A stretch of DNA of 52,355 nt. Origin: Bacteroidota bacterium (GTDB lineage: Bacteria > Bacteroidota > Bacteroidia > NS11-12g > UBA9320). Of the stretch, positions 1-9,226 are shown piece after piece. A model generated the notes under the pieces. That model saw nothing but the letters and a program-made list of their open reading frames with translations. It did not search any database and was not told the DNA's origin. A program made the position numbers and the translations under genes. Position 1 is the stretch's first letter. Each line of letters begins with the position of its first letter. Location: positions 1 to 52,355 of the forward strand of contig JAHEGS010000001.1 of NCBI GenBank assembly GCA_024645005.1, read 5' to 3'.

Positions 1-1
1 A

Positions 2-220
2 AAGATTGACAAAATCACCGTAGATTTACATCCAGAAGGTGGATCTGGAGATGACATTGAGGCTGAGTATACTGATTATTCAGGTCTTTTAAATGCTGAT
101 TTCCATAAAGATTTAGAGATTCCATCTACTGCTGAACATGGTGATTATCATTTCCATCTGACAGTGACTGATCAAACAGGTAAATCAACTAGCGTTGAAG
201 CAGACGTTCACGTTCACTAA
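2..220 (+). CDS. C-terminal part of a DUF4625-like protein (5' truncated by window edge)
   Basis: Frame 2 is open from the window edge to TAA at 218-220 (KIDKITVDLHPEGGSGDD...GDYHFHLTVTDQTGKSTSVEADVHVH). It resembles the end of the next ORF (GDYHFQIRLTDKEGWST). Confidence 0.65.
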   Translation, partial: KIDKITVDLHPEGGSGDDIEAEYTDYSGLLNADFHKDLEIPSTAEHGDYHFHLTVTDQTGKSTSVEADVHVH

Positions 221-257
221 TTCGTTTAACCAGAAAACAACAATTAGTTGAAATTTT

Positions 258-304
258 AATAATAAGTTCACTGTGGCAATTGCCGTGGTGAACTTATTAT
301 TTTT
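258..304 (+). terminator. Rho-independent terminator
   Basis: Perfect 14-bp inverted repeat AATAATAAGTTCAC / GTGAACTTATTATT followed by a T-run. Confidence 0.8.
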
Positions 305-319
305 ATCATAATATAAACA

Positions 320-814
320 ATGAATACATCAAAAATTATAATATTATTAGTTGTTTTATCAATCTTATTAAATGCCTGTCAAGATGACGAGAAACCTACG
401 ATTGATACTGAAAAACCACTAATTGATTTGACTATTTTAGACGCTTTTCCTACAAGCTGTGATACACTTTATTTTGATGAGCCTTTTATCGTTAAGGCAT
501 TATTGACTGATAATGTTGAGTTGGGTGCATTTAATATTGATATCCATAACAACTTCGATCACCATACACATTCTACAGAGTTTGAGCAATGTACCTTAGG
601 TGCAGTTAAAACGGCTGAGAATCCTTATGTATATATCCAAGATTACACCCTTCCTGTCACCAATGAATTTACCACTGATGTATCGATGACTATTCCGTCA
701 AGTGATGGAACAGATTTATATGATGAGGGAGATTATCATTTTCAAATTAGGTTGACAGATAAAGAAGGTTGGTCTACAATGAAAGGATTGAATGTGAAGC
801 TGCTTCGGAGGTAG
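320..814 (+). CDS. DUF4625-like lipoprotein
   Basis: 164-aa ORF; lipobox-like LLNAC; same GDYHF.xxxTDKxG C-terminal pattern as the preceding partial ORF. Confidence 0.75.
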   Translation: MNTSKIIILLVVLSILLNACQDDEKPTIDTEKPLIDLTILDAFPTSCDTLYFDEPFIVKALLTDNVELGAFNIDIHNNFDHHTHSTEFEQCTLGAVKTAENPYVYIQDYTLPVTNEFTTDVSMTIPSSDGTDLYDEGDYHFQIRLTDKEGWSTMKGLNVKLLRR

Positions 815-865
815 GGACTTGTATTAGTCATATTTAACTCTATTTTTTACCCCCCCTATAAAAAC

Positions 866-900
866 AAAGCACATTCAACAGTTTGTCAAATGTGCTTTTT
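866..900 (+). terminator. Terminator downstream of DUF4625 lipoprotein gene
   Basis: AAAGCACATT / AATGTGCTTT inverted repeat followed by T's. Confidence 0.7.
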
Positions 901-906
901 AAAATG

Positions 907-921
907 GTGACCTCGTCAGGA
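907..921. repeat. 15-bp copy of the tRNA-Arg 3' end
   Basis: gtgacctcgtcagga at 907-921 is identical to 1081-1095, which is the 3' end of the minus-strand tRNA-Arg. Confidence 0.85.
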
Positions 922-1043
922 ATGCTTTGCGATCCTTGGTCGTTCCATTTTGAAAGAGCAAAGCTCAAATCAGGCACTGATTTGTGGCTTTCTTATTTTA
1001 AACTTCTCGATTAAATGAATTCAACTCGAGTATAAAACAAGAG

Positions 1044-1068
1044 AGCCCGACACCAAAAGTGTCGAGCT
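1044..1068 (-). terminator. Probable terminator of tRNA-Arg
   Basis: Stem-loop AGCCCGACAC-CAAAA-GTGTCGAGCT; on the minus strand it is followed by CTCTTGTTTT. Confidence 0.6.
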
Positions 1069-1081
1069 TTGCTATTATTTG

Positions 1082-1155
1082 TGACCTCGTCAGGATTCAA
1101 ACCTGAGACCTCTTGAGCCGTAATCAAGTGCTCTATTCAGCTGAGCTACGAGGCC
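1082..1155 (-). tRNA. tRNA-Arg (anticodon ACG)
   Basis: Minus-strand cloverleaf: acceptor GGCCTCG/CGAGGTC, anticodon stem CTTGA/TCAAG with loop TTACGGC, T-arm CAGGTTTGAATCCTG. Confidence 0.95.
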
Positions 1156-1172
1156 AGTTTATTTTATGGTTG

Positions 1173-1180
1173 CAAATATA
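1173..1180 (-). promoter_or_regulatory. -7 element (TATATTTG) for tRNA-Arg
   Basis: Reverse complement reads TATATTTGCAACC, matching Bacteroidota TAnnTTTG upstream of the tRNA. Confidence 0.6.
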
Positions 1181-1234
1181 ATTGGCTGAATCATTTACCA
1201 ACCATAATTTTTTTGTTCCTTAATGACTGCTGAC

Positions 1235-4200
1235 TTATTCTTCTTCAGGAGCATCAACATCCATTTCCAAATTTTCTAGTTGTTCAATGGTTGCTATCTT
1301 AGCCTTGCAAATGGCGAGTAACCCATCCTCTTCATTGAAGTAATTGTCAATGATGCTTTGTAATGTGGCTTTTGCTTGAAAAAGATCGTCTTCTAGCATG
1401 TAGATATTGCTTAGTATAATGAATCCCTTAACGACCCAGTATTCATAGGCAGAAAAATCGTCATTGAGTCGATATACATCTGCTCGTGATAATGCTATTT
1501 TTTTATCCATTAAATGAATGTAAGCCCGATTATATAAAGCTTCGGCAGTCATTTTATTTCTGCTTTCATCAATGACGTAATCAAAGTGAAACTTGGCACT
1601 ACGATAATTACTATCGAGCATTTGTACTCTACCTAATAGCATATTTGCTTCTACTAGATTCTCAATGGGGACATTTTCAATAGGTAATAGTTGTATGGCT
1701 TTGTCCTTTGCTTGTTCGAAATTGGATAAGTATTCATGGCTTCTCATTTGTCCAAGTATGGCATTTAAATAGGTGCTTTTGGAAGCAGCAATCGGTTCTA
1801 ATTTTTGGAAATAAGAAATGGCTTTTAAGTATTCTTTTCGATTGTAGTAGGTATTAGAAAGTTTGATTAGTGACTTTTCAGTAAATTCATTTCTACTTTG
1901 ATCAACTACATATTGGTAGTGAATTAATGCTTGGTCTTCATTGTCAGTGTAATAGTCACACTCTGCTTTGTAGTAATTAGCTTGTAAAATAAAGAAGCCC
2001 TTGTCATCGAATCGTTTGATGTAATTGTTTAATTCTCGAGATGCTCCAGTATAATCTTCAGCATTATATACTCGCATAGCATTTTGATAAATTGCACTAT
2101 CCTGAGCAGTAAGCCTAACTTCAGCACCTGGGATGTCTTTTACATAATCGAAATATGCTTGTGGCTTTCCTTGGTTATTGTAAATAATCTCGATAAAAGA
2201 CAATGCTTCACGACTTGGTGATGTTTTTGGAAATCGTTCAACTACCGTTTTATAATACCTCAATGCAATTTCATCCTTATTCTGATTGTAGTTGATTAAG
2301 CCTAGCTTCAAATAGCTAGTCGGTAGAAAAGGAGAGTAGTCGTGTTGGGAAATAATGAGATTAAAGATTCGATCGGCAGTTTTATAATCTTCAATAGTCA
2401 AATGCTCCATTGCCATTTGATAAAGTGCATCATCTACATATATACTCGATGAAAAATCTTTTTGAATTTTACGAAGTGTACTGATTTTGTCTAGATGTCT
2501 TTCTTTAAGACCATATAGCATACCTTGTTGAAATAGAGCATAATCACTATTGCGATAGTTATTCTTAATGATATAACTATATTCAGTGATGGCCTTGTCA
2601 TACTCACCATTAATAAAATAACAGTCGGCTAATCGTTGCGTATTATCGAGATATAGTTTCTTGTTCTCATTGTTATAGGATTCTTTGTCTTTGAATTTGG
2701 AGAAGAATATTTGAGCCTTTGGGTAATCCTTCATTTTAAAGTAGCTGTAGCCTATACTGTAATACCCGTGATTTTTATAAAGTGTGATTTCATCATAGCT
2801 CATAAAGCGATTCATCAGATTAATGCTGGTATTATAATCGCCTGATTTGGCAGCTATTTCAGCTCTCCAAAAGTAAGCATGACCTTCCTGTGTTTTGTTG
2901 ATGGGGTATTTGAGTGATTTTCTAAAGAATGTCTCAGCCTTATCGTATTCATGGTTGAGATATAGTTCCTCTGCACGATGAAAGGTAAGTTTTTGGTAGG
3001 CTTCTTTTGATCGTGTATTGAGGTTAGGGATATCTTCTAGTAACTCAATAGCTGCCTTGTAATTCTTTGTATTCAGAAAAACGTCTGCAAGTAAGGATTT
3101 CACCTCATCAGCATAAGAAGATTCTGGATACGATTTTATGAATAGGTTGATAGAGTTGATAGCGATGTTGTTTTTATTCAACTCAGCAGCTAGTTTGGCA
3201 TAATTAAAAGCCGAAACCTCACTAATAGTTGAGTTGAATTTTTTCCTACTCGCTTCTGAAAAAGCATTTAAGGCACGTTCTTTATGATTGGTATTTACAT
3301 CAATTAGTCCGATATGGTAATTGGATAATTGGCCAATTTCAGTTTCCTCATTTGCTAACAAAATATAGTAAGGTAGAGCTTCATCAAATCGATTGGCTAA
3401 ATAATAAGCGTCTGCAAATTGGTATAACTCATCTGATTTTAAAACAAGTACATCTCCTTTATATTTTTCAAAATGTCCTAAAGCTATATTCTTATTACCC
3501 AATTGGTATTGAATTTTACCCTTAAGTAATTCAATCTCATTTTGTTTTTTTGAGAGGTTAATGTTCTGGACAATGTCAAATGCTTTTTCATAAGATTGGT
3601 TTTCGTAGTGAATTTGAGCCATGTATAGCTGCATGGTTTTTGGTCCTTTGTCACCAATTTTGGTAAAAGTTGCCAAAGCACAAGTATAATCTTTAAGAAT
3701 ATAGCATTGGTAACCGTAGTAATAATTGGCTTCGATGGCGTAGATACCATCGGAGTTCATAATCTTTTTGAATTGGTTTTTAGCTAGTTCATATTCTTTG
3801 ATTTTGAATAAACTATATCCCTTTTTAAAGGTATATTCCTCTCGTTTTTCTTTTGGAAGATCTATTTCATCAATTTTATCAAAGTAGTCTATACTCCTTT
3901 TGAATCGTTCTTTTTTAAAGTAATATAAACCAAGCTCTAAGTGTACTTCGTCACTTAAATGGTGATCAAGATTTGACCGTATTAAGCTAGCTAAACGCGT
4001 ACTTGCTAGTTGTTTCTGTAATTTTAATCGAGATAATGCAATGTATAAGTCGCATTCGAAATTTAAATTTGGATGACTGTCACCATCCTTGAACGATTCA
4101 AATAATCTGATGCATGGATTAAACTGTTCTTTGATATAAAGCATTTTAGCTTTTTCAAAAGTTTGTAGGTTGTTAGTGTAAACTTCTGTTTTCTGGGCAA

Positions 4201-4264
4201 ATACAGCACTAGTGTACAAAGTAATTAACGAATAAAAAATAACGTGTTTAATCGATTTGTTCAT
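1235..4264 (-). CDS. Large tetratricopeptide-repeat protein, exported
   Basis: 1009-aa ORF; N-terminal signal peptide (YSLITLYTSAVFAQ); many TPR-like helices throughout. Confidence 0.85.
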   Translation of the reverse strand: MNKSIKHVIFYSLITLYTSAVFAQKTEVYTNNLQTFEKAKMLYIKEQFNPCIRLFESFKDGDSHPNLNFECDLYIALSRLKLQKQLASTRLASLIRSNLDHHLSDEVHLELGLYYFKKERFKRSIDYFDKIDEIDLPKEKREEYTFKKGYSLFKIKEYELAKNQFKKIMNSDGIYAIEANYYYGYQCYILKDYTCALATFTKIGDKGPKTMQLYMAQIHYENQSYEKAFDIVQNINLSKKQNEIELLKGKIQYQLGNKNIALGHFEKYKGDVLVLKSDELYQFADAYYLANRFDEALPYYILLANEETEIGQLSNYHIGLIDVNTNHKERALNAFSEASRKKFNSTISEVSAFNYAKLAAELNKNNIAINSINLFIKSYPESSYADEVKSLLADVFLNTKNYKAAIELLEDIPNLNTRSKEAYQKLTFHRAEELYLNHEYDKAETFFRKSLKYPINKTQEGHAYFWRAEIAAKSGDYNTSINLMNRFMSYDEITLYKNHGYYSIGYSYFKMKDYPKAQIFFSKFKDKESYNNENKKLYLDNTQRLADCYFINGEYDKAITEYSYIIKNNYRNSDYALFQQGMLYGLKERHLDKISTLRKIQKDFSSSIYVDDALYQMAMEHLTIEDYKTADRIFNLIISQHDYSPFLPTSYLKLGLINYNQNKDEIALRYYKTVVERFPKTSPSREALSFIEIIYNNQGKPQAYFDYVKDIPGAEVRLTAQDSAIYQNAMRVYNAEDYTGASRELNNYIKRFDDKGFFILQANYYKAECDYYTDNEDQALIHYQYVVDQSRNEFTEKSLIKLSNTYYNRKEYLKAISYFQKLEPIAASKSTYLNAILGQMRSHEYLSNFEQAKDKAIQLLPIENVPIENLVEANMLLGRVQMLDSNYRSAKFHFDYVIDESRNKMTAEALYNRAYIHLMDKKIALSRADVYRLNDDFSAYEYWVVKGFIILSNIYMLEDDLFQAKATLQSIIDNYFNEEDGLLAICKAKIATIEQLENLEMDVDAPEEE

Positions 4265-4396
4265 TGATCAATTTTTACACTTCAATATTACGATGTTGTG
4301 GTGCTACATTCCTAAATGATTTGCCCACATGATATACAACATCAAAGAATCAATTATTTTTATTTTCATTTCTATTTAAAATGATAATGGGAATAA

Positions 4397-4404
4397 TATA
4401 TTTG
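4397..4404 (+). promoter_or_regulatory. -7 element (TATATTTG) for tRNA-His
   Basis: TATATTTGCAGCC about 36 bp upstream of tRNA-His. Confidence 0.6.
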
Positions 4405-4439
4405 CAGCCGCATAATTGAATTTCAATTAACGCAAAAAT

Positions 4440-4514
4440 GGTGGTTGTAGCTCAGTTGGTTAGAGCATCGGTTTGTGGTACCGAGGGTCGCCGGTTCGAG
4501 CCCGGTCTTCCACC
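4440..4514 (+). tRNA. tRNA-His (anticodon GTG)
   Basis: GTGGTTGTAGCTCAGTTGGTTAGAGCATCGGTTTGTGGTACCGAGGGTCGCCGGTTCGAGCCCGGTCTTCCACC; anticodon stem TCGGT/ACCGA, loop TTGTGGT; extra G at -1. Acceptor has two U:U oppositions (see findings). Confidence 0.93.
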
Positions 4515-4520
4515 CAATCT

Positions 4521-4557
4521 AAAAGACTCACTAGACAACAGTGAGTCTTTTTGTTTT
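4521..4557 (+). terminator. Terminator of tRNA-His
   Basis: AAGACTCACT-agacaac-AGTGAGTCTTTTTGTTTT. Confidence 0.85.
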
Positions 4558-4604
4558 ATGTTAATTTGATCGTATTAATTCAAATCGTATTACATTAATA
4601 AACG

Positions 4605-4612
4605 TAACTTTG
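4605..4612 (+). promoter_or_regulatory. -7 element (TAACTTTG), 5 nt before ATG
   Basis: TAACTTTGtaaccATG. Confidence 0.55.
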
Positions 4613-4617
4613 TAACC

Positions 4618-5019
4618 ATGAATAAATTTTTCTACGTTATGTCTATTCTGTTCTTAATAAGCTGTGCAAATAGCAAGACAGAAAAGACCCAAGGAGTGTC
4701 ATTTTTAAACATTCAAGATGGCGATACAATTCAATCTCCATTTCTTCTTCAGATGGGAGTAGAGGGGATGGTTTTAGAGCCCAAAGGTGCACCAAATCCA
4801 GGTCATGGTCATCATCATCTGATTGTGAATGATGGACCTATCGATGCTGGTCTGGTCATTATTGCTGACGAACAACATATTCATTATGGAGGGGGGCAAA
4901 GTGAGGATTCCGTTTCCTTAAGTCCAGGTACTTATGATTTAACACTCCAATTTGCAGATGGTATGCATGTTTCTTACGGAGAAGAATGGGCTGAGACTAT
5001 TCAAGTAACCATTAAATGA
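4618..5019 (+). CDS. DUF4399-type lipoprotein
   Basis: 133 aa; lipobox LISC; DGDTIQSPFLLQMGVEGM...NPGHGHHHLIVND...HIHYGGGQ pattern typical of DUF4399. Confidence 0.85.
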   Translation: MNKFFYVMSILFLISCANSKTEKTQGVSFLNIQDGDTIQSPFLLQMGVEGMVLEPKGAPNPGHGHHHLIVNDGPIDAGLVIIADEQHIHYGGGQSEDSVSLSPGTYDLTLQFADGMHVSYGEEWAETIQVTIK

Positions 5020-5133
5020 TTTTCGTTTAACTCAATTTTTTGTCTATAATAACATCAATTCATCGATATAACTTGTTTTAATTTTTTTATACTCGTTGAT
5101 TTGAACCTCAATAAATATAATATTTAACAACTC

Positions 5134-7971
5134 ATGAAAAATATCCTAACATTAACTCTTTTGGCTTTTATGTATTCATTTTCAACTGCTCAATCTTCAT
5201 TTGAGTTAATTGAAAAAGTAACCCCAGAAGAGGGTAAAGTCCTCATACCTTATGAAAAATATAAGCTTCCTGCCAATGATTTAACGCTAATCATACACGA
5301 AGATCATTCAGACCCTATAGTTCATGTTCGAGTGGCTTATCATGTGGGAAGTGCAAGAGAAAGTATTCGAAATAGTGGATTTGCTCACTTTTTTGAGCAC
5401 ATGATGTTCCAAGGTTCTAAAAACGTAGCAGATGAGGAGCATTTCAAAATAATTAGTGAATCGGGAGGTACAAACAACGCTTACACCTCTTTTGATAAAA
5501 CAGTATATCATCAGACTGCTCCAAGTAATATGACAGAAACCTTATTGTGGCTAGAGGCAGATAGAATGGGTACGCATCTAGAAGGATTTACTCAGAAGAA
5601 GTTCGAAAATCAACGAAATGCAGTAAAAAACGAAAAAAGACAACGATACGACAATCAACCCTATGGTATGGTTAATGAACTTCTATTTAAGTCTTTATTT
5701 GCTAATCATCCATACGAATGGACACCAATCGGGTTTGTTGATGATTTAGATTTGGCTTCATTTGAAGATCTTAGAAACTTTTTCCTTCGTTGGTATGGAC
5801 CAAATAATGCATCTTTAATCGTTTCAGGTGACGTTAACCCAGAAGAAGTTAAAGTGTGGGCTGAAAAATACTTCAAAGGGATAGCTAAATGTCCTGAGGT
5901 AAGAGATATGTATCCCAAGAAGCCGTTCTTGTCTACGGATTATTATGTAAAGGATTACGATAACATTTTTGCTCCATTGACACTCATGGCCTTTCCAACA
6001 GTACCAGAATACCATGCAGATGAGGCTGCTCTTGATATTCTTAGTAGAATTATCGGTGGTGGAAATAACTCAATTTTATACAAGAATCTGGAGAAAAAAG
6101 AACTTGCCCTTCAAGTGGGTGCATTTCATCAAACGCTTGAACTTGCAGGCATGTTTGGTATCCAAGTTATCACTAAACCAACTATGGCAGGAGGAATGAG
6201 CGAGGCTGACGTGGAGAAGAATATCCGTGCCTCTATCGAAGAGTTTGAAACAAGAGGTGTTTCTGATGAGGATATTGAGATTACTAAAACTCAAGCTTTG
6301 ATTTCTACATACAGTGCATTAAATAGTATTGATGCAAAATCGGAGGTATTGGCAAGCTATGACATGATGAGAGGGAATGGATACAACTTACAAGACGATA
6401 TTGATAGATATAGTTCAGTGACAAAAGAAGATGTGATTCGAGTTTATCGAAAATATATTAAAAACAAGAAGGCAGTTATTCTTCGTATTGAACGAGATAG
6501 GTCTGAAAAGGACGAGGATGATGAATCATCCAAGAGTATAAATCCACATGCTAATGAACCTAAAAAAGTAGATCCACAATACAATGGATTAACCTATAAT
6601 CCCCCTAAAGATGATTATGATCGAAGTGTTCGACCAACAAAACCCAATGCCAAGGCGTTTACTGTTCCAGACTTTTACACTGAAAAACTAGATAATGGTC
6701 TTACAGTTATTGGTAGTCAGTCCACAGAGTCTCCATTAGTATATTTCTATATTGAAATGGAAGGCGGTCATTTGTTAGAGGGTGATAAGAAGATAAACAC
6801 CGGTACAGCTATGGTAACGGCTTCCATGATGGGAGAGGGAACTCAAAAATTAACTACAGAAGAGTTCTCACGAGAGTTGGAGAAGTTGGGAAGTCGGATT
6901 AGTTTTAATAGCGGTGTGACAAGTAGTTCTGTCTTTGTAAGTTGCTTAAAAGCAAATGTTGACCCAACTTTAGCCCTATTGAAAGAAACTCTATTTGAAC
7001 CACGATTTGATGAGGAAGATTTCAAACGAATTAAAAATCAATTGTTAGAGAATTTGAAGACTCAAAAAAGTAACCCTTCTGTGATGGCAAGAAAAGCATG
7101 GGGTTCTATCCTATTTGAAGGAACAATACTTGAGGATTATTATTACGGAAATTACAAGTCTCTATCTAAGATCGGATTAGATGATGTGAAAAATTTTTAC
7201 AGTCAGTTCTATTCACCTAATGTGAGCACACTTGTCATATCTGGTGACATCAGCCAATCTGAAGCGATGGGTAAACTTGGATTCCTAAAGGAATGGAAAA
7301 ATACCAACGTGAGTATTCCCAGTATCCCAGAATTGGCAATGCCTGAGTCAACTGCCATTTATTTAGTTGATAAGCCTTATGCAGCTCAATCCACTATTTA
7401 TATAGGTCATCCTGGACCTAAGTATGATTACAATGGAGAATATTTCAAGGCTGGTGTTATGAATTTCTCTCTTGGAGGGGCTTTCAATAGTCGTATCAAT
7501 CTCAACTTAAGAGAAGATAAAGGATATACCTATGGTGCTAGTTCTGGATTTTCTGGATCGGATCAATATGGTGTGTTTCGATTTTCATCCGAAATCAAGA
7601 AAGAAGCTACTGATAGTGCGATTCGAGAGGTCATGTATGAGTTTAATAACTTTTTAGACAAAGGAATCACACAGGAGGAGTTAGATTTTACCAAATCATC
7701 GATTACACTGAGTGAAGCCTTGGACTACGAAACGCCATTCCAAAAGTTGAATTTCCTAAGTAGAATAGCTGAATATAATTTACCAAAGGATTATACTACA
7801 CAGCAGTCCAATATGATTAACGCCATGACTGTATCTGATGTCAATGCGATTGCAAAACAGATGCTGAAACCAGATAACATGGTAATTATTGTTGTAGGTC
7901 ATGCTTATAAAATTCGAAAAGGATTGAATAATCTAGGCTATGGAAAAATCAAAGAAATAACAGTAGAATAG
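5134..7971 (+). CDS. M16 family zinc metallopeptidase (two-lobe, exported)
   Basis: 945 aa; signal peptide; HFFEHMMFQG (HxxEH inverted zinc motif) and second M16-like half. Confidence 0.93.
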   Translation: MKNILTLTLLAFMYSFSTAQSSFELIEKVTPEEGKVLIPYEKYKLPANDLTLIIHEDHSDPIVHVRVAYHVGSARESIRNSGFAHFFEHMMFQGSKNVADEEHFKIISESGGTNNAYTSFDKTVYHQTAPSNMTETLLWLEADRMGTHLEGFTQKKFENQRNAVKNEKRQRYDNQPYGMVNELLFKSLFANHPYEWTPIGFVDDLDLASFEDLRNFFLRWYGPNNASLIVSGDVNPEEVKVWAEKYFKGIAKCPEVRDMYPKKPFLSTDYYVKDYDNIFAPLTLMAFPTVPEYHADEAALDILSRIIGGGNNSILYKNLEKKELALQVGAFHQTLELAGMFGIQVITKPTMAGGMSEADVEKNIRASIEEFETRGVSDEDIEITKTQALISTYSALNSIDAKSEVLASYDMMRGNGYNLQDDIDRYSSVTKEDVIRVYRKYIKNKKAVILRIERDRSEKDEDDESSKSINPHANEPKKVDPQYNGLTYNPPKDDYDRSVRPTKPNAKAFTVPDFYTEKLDNGLTVIGSQSTESPLVYFYIEMEGGHLLEGDKKINTGTAMVTASMMGEGTQKLTTEEFSRELEKLGSRISFNSGVTSSSVFVSCLKANVDPTLALLKETLFEPRFDEEDFKRIKNQLLENLKTQKSNPSVMARKAWGSILFEGTILEDYYYGNYKSLSKIGLDDVKNFYSQFYSPNVSTLVISGDISQSEAMGKLGFLKEWKNTNVSIPSIPELAMPESTAIYLVDKPYAAQSTIYIGHPGPKYDYNGEYFKAGVMNFSLGGAFNSRINLNLREDKGYTYGASSGFSGSDQYGVFRFSSEIKKEATDSAIREVMYEFNNFLDKGITQEELDFTKSSITLSEALDYETPFQKLNFLSRIAEYNLPKDYTTQQSNMINAMTVSDVNAIAKQMLKPDNMVIIVVGHAYKIRKGLNNLGYGKIKEITVE

Positions 7972-7995
7972 CACAAGTCATATTCTCAGTATAAT

Positions 7996-8026
7996 AAAGG
8001 GTAGATCTGATGATTTACCCTTTTTT
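7996..8026. terminator. Terminator between convergent M16 and glycosyltransferase genes
   Basis: AAAGGGTA...TACCCTTTTTT inverted repeat. Confidence 0.65.
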
Positions 8027-9226
8027 ATGCATTAAACTTTTATAAAATATCAGTTGTTTTTTTGCGAGTGCTTTTGTTGAGTAATTATCTTCAATGAGTT
8101 TTCTTGCATTTTTTATGATGGAAGTAAACTCAATTTGGTTGTTATTTAATTTCTGAAAGAGAGTTGAAAATTCAGATGGGGTATCAGCTATGAGTAAATG
8201 TTCACGATCAACATAGTCAATGCCTTGAGCACCAATCGTCGTAGAGACAACCAGTTTCCCAGCTGCCATAGCTTCTAATATTTTTAATCGTATACCACTT
8301 CCACTTTTTAAAGGCACAACGCATACATCACATGATTTAACAAATTGATAGGCATCTTCAACATCTTTAATAACTTCAACCTGATCAATAGAGCTAAACT
8401 CTTTTGCATTGATCCCTTTCCCAGCAAGATTTAATGAATAGTTATTCCATTTTTTAGTAATCAATGGATGGATTTCATTTACATACCAATCAACTGCCTC
8501 TGCATTTGCATGCCATTCCATTGATCCAATGTGATACCAACGTTGAGTTGATGTTGAAGGAGCAAATTTCCATGTATCCAAGTTTATTCCTGCAGGTATC
8601 GTTTTATAAATTCCTTTGGAATGTAGCTGCTTAAATTTATCACTATCTTGATCGGTAACTGGAACTACAGCATCCGCTTGTTTGATGATTTGTGATTCAT
8701 ACCTTTTTAATTGTCTAGATAGAATATTGAGATATAATTTCTTAAATGGATTCTTCTCATTATGAGCGAGACGTTGCCAAATTTCATATTCAACATTATG
8801 CATCCTTAAAACAATCAGACCTTTGTATACTTTACGGATACTTGAAATATACGGGCCCACAAAAGTTCCTTCAAGCTGAACAACATCAAATGATTCACTG
8901 GATAGAAGTTCGATTAATTCTTGTTCGAAAGTTGAATTGTAAAAACGACTTACGTTATATGACTTATTTCTTAAAAGGTGTTTTGAAGCATCATCAAAAT
9001 TAACATCCGTATCAATAGGATGGATGTATAGTTTAGCGTATTTGGTTAATTCTGCTGTAGCTTCTTGGATAGGAGTGTTGTGTTTGTGTCCGTCCAAACA
9101 ATACAAGGTAACATCATGTCCTAATTCGCTAAATGATTTCGTATAATTATATATACCAATAGTCCCTCCCTCGTTTAGAGGCCATGGAACACGATTACTT
9201 ACTTGAAGTATTTTCATTTTCTCCAT
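8015..9226 (-). CDS. Glycosyltransferase (GT4-like)
   Basis: 403 aa; PWPLNEGGTIGIYNYTKSFSELGHDVTLYCLD; VPLKSGSGIRLKILEAMAAGKLVVSTTIGAQGI. Confidence 0.88.
   Translation of the reverse strand: MEKMKILQVSNRVPWPLNEGGTIGIYNYTKSFSELGHDVTLYCLDGHKHNTPIQEATAELTKYAKLYIHPIDTDVNFDDASKHLLRNKSYNVSRFYNSTFEQELIELLSSESFDVVQLEGTFVGPYISSIRKVYKGLIVLRMHNVEYEIWQRLAHNEKNPFKKLYLNILSRQLKRYESQIIKQADAVVPVTDQDSDKFKQLHSKGIYKTIPAGINLDTWKFAPSTSTQRWYHIGSMEWHANAEAVDWYVNEIHPLITKKWNNYSLNLAGKGINAKEFSSIDQVEVIKDVEDAYQFVKSCDVCVVPLKSGSGIRLKILEAMAAGKLVVSTTIGAQGIDYVDREHLLIADTPSEFSTLFQKLNNNQIEFTSIIKNARKLIEDNYSTKALAKKQLIFYKSLMHKKG

Noticed and set aside
904-1014. Short ORF MVTSSGMLCDPWSFHFERAKLKSGTDLWLSYFKLLD across the repeat patch
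   Set aside because: Starts inside the tRNA-derived repeat and spans the inverted repeats; composition is explained by the repeat, with no independent coding evidence.
3484-3750. 88-aa ORF in an alternate frame inside the TPR gene
   Set aside because: Lys/Thr-rich alternate-frame artefact within a strong coding region on the same strand.
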